Below are positions 6,356 through 8,480 of a DNA stretch of 8,480 nucleotides, in pieces. The position numbers were made by a program, and so were the translations under genes. Within the stretch, counting starts at the first letter, position 1, and each line of letters opens with the position of its first letter. The notes below the pieces were generated by a model. The model did not search any database, was not told the DNA's origin, and saw only the letters and a list, made by a program, of their open reading frames with translations. The DNA is from Chloroflexota bacterium (lineage in GTDB: Bacteria; Chloroflexota; Limnocylindria; Limnocylindrales; CSP1-4): positions 734 through 9,213 of the forward strand of contig JAJYJR010000207.1 of assembly GCA_021789355.1 (NCBI GenBank), given 5' to 3'.

Positions 6356-7096
6356 CTATCCCTCCCGGGCCGGAGCCGCGCTCCGGACCGCCGCGGCGCC
6401 CGGCGGGATGGCGGCCGCGCTCCGGACCGCCGCGGCGCCCGGCGGGATGGCGGCCGCTCCCGGCGCCTCGGCGGTCCCGAGCCCGAGCGTCGCCGCGGCC
6501 TGGCAGGCCAAGGCCGATCGAGCGCGCTCGAGCCGCGCCACAAGCCGCCCGTCGATCTCGCCTCGGCCGTCGGCCGAGCGCACGCGCACGCCCGGGTCGC
6601 GCAGGGTCCCCACCACGGAGGAGGGTGGCGTGACCGCCGGTTCCACCAGGGCGACGTCGCACGCGCGAACCTCGACCGTGGCACCAGGGCCGGCGCGCCG
6701 GCAACCCTCCCGCACCAGGCCCTCCAGCGCGCGTGCCCAACGCTCCGGGTCGCCGCCGGACGCGATCTCGTCGAGCCGTTGGGCGGCCGCCTCGAAGGTC
6801 AGGTCGAGGCGACGTGACGCCTGCTCCGCCCGGCGGTGGACGAGGCGCCGTCGCGCCTCGTTGATCGTCCGCGCCGCTTCCGCGTGCTCCTCCCCTTCGG
6901 CGACCTTCACGGCCGCCGCGACACGAGTCGCCACGGATCGCCTGGCTGCCTCCACGAGGGCCGCCGCCTCCGTCTCCGCCTCGGCGAGCGATCTCTCGCC
7001 CTCCCGGCGGGCCTCGGCCGCGATCGAGCGCAGGACTTCCTCGCGACCGGTGGTGTCAGTGGGCATGGTGACCGGCTCGTCGCGCGCCGATCGCAT
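6356..7096 (-). CDS. atpE (V-type; ntpE): V/A-type ATPase subunit E (peripheral stalk)
   Basis: Subunit E pairs with G/H to form the stator stalk that ties the A3B3 head to subunit I. The product (246 residues from the ATG at 7096) has the expected long charged, Ala-rich N-terminal helix (about 18-110) and a C-terminal globular domain with RSADGRGEIDGRLVARLERA (183-202), matching the family's end region. Normal E subunits stop near that helix; here about 40 Ala/Pro/Gly residues (207-246) follow, including two exact copies of AAAIPPGAAAVRS (214-226, 227-239). The ATG at 7096 is 6 nt after the K stop, which favours coupling, but neither it nor the alternative ATG at 7066 (10 residues shorter) has a good ribosome binding site. 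Identification rests on operon position plus domain pattern, since E sequences are poorly conserved. Confidence 0.88.
   Translation of the reverse strand: MRSARDEPVTMPTDTTGREEVLRSIAAEARREGERSLAEAETEAAALVEAARRSVATRVAAAVKVAEGEEHAEAARTINEARRRLVHRRAEQASRRLDLTFEAAAQRLDEIASGGDPERWARALEGLVREGCRRAGPGATVEVRACDVALVEPAVTPPSSVVGTLRDPGVRVRSADGRGEIDGRLVARLERARSALACQAAATLGLGTAEAPGAAAIPPGAAAVRSAAAIPPGAAAVRSAAPAREG
6375..6457. repeat. exact 39-bp tandem repeat (2.1 copies) in the subunit E tail
   Basis: 6375-6413 and 6414-6452 are identical over 39 bp and the match continues a further 5 bp, to 6457. The period is 13 codons, so the subunit E frame is kept, giving two copies of AAAIPPGAAAVRS. The lack of any difference, even silent, suggests a recent duplication or frequent slippage or correction. 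The unit is dense in palindromes (TCCGGA, CCGCGG, GGCGCC, CGGCCG) but is not related to the 40-bp array at 885-1060 beyond GGCGCC. Confidence 0.95.
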
Positions 7097-7102
7097 CGCG
7101 CG

Positions 7103-7318
7103 TCAGCCAGCCTGCAGGATCAGCGCGGCGATGACGAACCCCAGGATCACCATCGTCTCGGGGATGGCGACCAGGATGAACACCGACCCGGTCGCCTCGG
7201 GCTTCTCCGCGATCGTGCCCGCCCCGGCCGCTCCTATCCGCGACTGTGCCCAGCCCGTGGCAAGGGCTGTCAGACCGATCGCGATGCCGGCAGCCAGGAA
7301 ACGCAGACCCTGATCCAT
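7103..7318 (-). CDS. atpK (V-type; ntpK): V/A-type ATPase subunit K (c-ring proteolipid)
   Basis: This is the 71-residue, two-helix proteolipid that makes the membrane rotor ring. Helix 1 spans about residues 6-30 (Gly/Ala-rich), the polar loop AEKPEA is at 37-42, and helix 2 spans about 45-68 with the ion-carrying Glu54 in VAIPETMVILGF. It is a single hairpin, like archaeal, Thermus and F-type c subunits, not the duplicated four-helix form of Enterococcus hirae. Gln25 in helix 1 is 15 residues before the loop Pro40, the same spacing as the Na+-ligand Gln32 of Ilyobacter tartaricus c, and Thr55 follows the Glu; the Tyr of the Na+ signature is replaced by Leu59. Coupling ion is therefore undecided. 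The ATG at 7318 has a very good ribosome binding site, the strongest of the operon. Confidence 0.96.
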   Translation of the reverse strand: MDQGLRFLAAGIAIGLTALATGWAQSRIGAAGAGTIAEKPEATGSVFILVAIPETMVILGFVIAALILQAG

Positions 7319-7325
7319 CTCACGG

Positions 7326-7332
7326 CCCTCCT
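7326..7332 (-). promoter_or_regulatory. strong ribosome binding site of subunit K overlapping the subunit I stop
   Basis: AGGAGGG sits 7 nt before the K ATG, and its first two bases are part of the TAG stop of subunit I (7333-7331). It is the best Shine-Dalgarno sequence in the operon, consistent with K being needed in many copies per complex while every other subunit is needed in one to three. Confidence 0.85.
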
Positions 7333-8480
7333 ATGAGTCGCTACCCCGTGCCTCCCGGCGGTCCGGGCCCAGGGCGGAGATAAACGGCGCGTACCGCACC
7401 TGTCCGACCTCGACGAACTTGCTGAAGAACTCGACGTAATGCAGGCGGAGACCCTGCACCGTGGCGTCGAAGAACCCGAGCGCGAAATTGAGGCCGTGCA
7501 GCGCGCCCGCGACCAGCACGCCCAGGACCAGGTTCCCGGCGAGCGTGCCGAGCGTGTTGGCGACGGTGGCGAGCATTGCCGAGGAGAGGCCGATCGCCAT
7601 CAGACGGGCGTAGCTCAGCACGTTGCCGACGATTCCCAGAAGCTCGACCGGGGCGATGAAGCCGAGGGCACCAACCAGCACGAGCAGGCCGGCGGCGAGC
7701 ACAGCACCGGCGAGCTGCCCGGCCGCTGCGGGCAGGAACCCGGCCGACGCGCCAAGGACCCCCACGATACCGGCCAGGCACACAAGCTGGGCAGACCGGG
7801 ACGCGACCTGGCGCCGGTGGCCCATGCGGAGTCCGTTGGCCGCACCCAGGGCCAGGCCCAGGGCCACATGCGCGACCCCGAGGGCGACGGTCAGCAGCAA
7901 CAGCGGCAGGACGGCGTCCCGACGGTCGAGCCAGATGGGCGCCGCGCCAAACGCCCTTCCGAGGTCACCGAACCACTCACCGAAGAGCACGCCGAACACG
8001 ATCGTCGACGTCGCGGCGATCACGGCGACCGGCCAGACGGCGGCCACGAGCGCGGACGCCCGCCACTTCCGACGCGCCGCGAGGAGCAGCACGAGGAGCA
8101 GGATTCCATACCCCGCATCGCCCACCATCAGCCCGATGAACAGCGGGAACGCGACCGCCAGGAGCGGCGTCGGATCGAGCGAGCCATACCGCGGAACCCC
8201 GACGAACGACGCCAGCGGCTCGAACGGGCGGATTGCCCGGCGGTTCTCGAGCGCAACGGGCGCGCGCTCGAGCTCCTCCGGCGTGGGACGGCGCTCGGTC
8301 ACCGCCGTCCCGGCGCCGAGCGCGGCGCGCAGGCCGACCATCCGGGCGGCGGGGATCCACCCGGAGAAGACGACCAGATGCTCGCTCGCACCTGCCGCAC
8401 GGAACGTCTCCGCCTCCGCGAGTCGGTCTCGAACCACGAGCCGGGCCGCCGACGCGAGGGCACCGTGGCGCTCTCGCAGC
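7331..8480 (-). CDS. atpI (V-type; ntpI): V/A-type ATPase subunit I, C-terminal part (membrane stator)
   Basis: Subunit I (a-subunit homologue) holds the two ion half-channels beside the c ring. The frame runs off the right edge without a start, leaving 382 codons of a protein that is usually 600-700 residues long, so most of the N-terminal cytosolic arm is outside. Visible in order are the end of the soluble arm (VVFSGWIPAARMVGL, then PFEPLASFVGVPRYGSLDPTPL), the first helices FPLFIGLMVGDAGYGILLLV and FGVLFGEWFGD, several Leu/Ala/Val-rich helices, the essential-arginine helix NVLSYARLMAIGLSSAML (Arg codon at 7604-7606), and the last helix HGLNFALGFFDATVQGLRLH with YVEFFSKF. The TAG stop is 12 nt before K. 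The G/H stalk gene often precedes or starts this operon and is probably further upstream. Confidence 0.97.
   Translation of the reverse strand, partial: LRERHGALASAARLVVRDRLAEAETFRAAGASEHLVVFSGWIPAARMVGLRAALGAGTAVTERRPTPEELERAPVALENRRAIRPFEPLASFVGVPRYGSLDPTPLLAVAFPLFIGLMVGDAGYGILLLVLLLAARRKWRASALVAAVWPVAVIAATSTIVFGVLFGEWFGDLGRAFGAAPIWLDRRDAVLPLLLLTVALGVAHVALGLALGAANGLRMGHRRQVASRSAQLVCLAGIVGVLGASAGFLPAAAGQLAGAVLAAGLLVLVGALGFIAPVELLGIVGNVLSYARLMAIGLSSAMLATVANTLGTLAGNLVLGVLVAGALHGLNFALGFFDATVQGLRLHYVEFFSKFVEVGQVRYAPFISALGPDRREARGSDS

Overview
The window is very GC-rich bacterial DNA (by eye above 70% G+C) and is dominated by one minus-strand operon for a V/A-type (rotary) ATPase. In transcription order, right to left, the genes are I (5' end outside the window), K (c-ring proteolipid), E, C, F, A, B and D. 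This is the I-K-E-C-F-A-B-D order known from Thermus and related bacterial V/A-ATPases. The G/H peripheral-stalk gene and the N-terminal half of subunit I are not in the window and would be expected past the right edge. The organism is probably a high-GC bacterium (an actinobacterial, chloroflexotal or similar lineage would fit), but nothing here fixes the phylum.

Layout: 88-876 (+) is an alpha/beta-hydrolase unrelated to the ATPase and convergent with it. 877-1193 is the convergent intergenic region, with a 40-bp tandem repeat array (885-1060) and a GC-rich hairpin (1127-1147) placed to terminate the ATPase operon. 1194-8480 (-) is the ATPase operon with no gap longer than 12 nt. The F/A, A/B and B/D junctions are 4-nt stop/start overlaps (GTGA, ATGA, GTGA), and the others are 3-12 nt apart, so translational coupling is likely throughout.

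How the genes work together: A and B form the A3B3 catalytic head, D and F the central shaft, C (the d-like funnel) joins the shaft to the membrane ring of K subunits, E is a peripheral stalk subunit, and I is the membrane stator with the ion half-channels. All key catalytic residues I looked for are present, so the enzyme looks intact. Direction (ATP synthesis or ion pumping) cannot be told from sequence alone. The c subunit carries part of a Na+-binding signature (Gln25, Glu54, Thr55) but lacks its Tyr.

The ATPase itself is ordinary. The less usual features are the short tandem duplications (40-bp noncoding, 39-bp in frame in the E tail, 15-bp in frame in the F tail) and the low-complexity extensions at the C-termini of E and F and the N-terminus of A. 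I see no evidence of a new multi-gene system, mobile element, CRISPR array, tRNA or rRNA.
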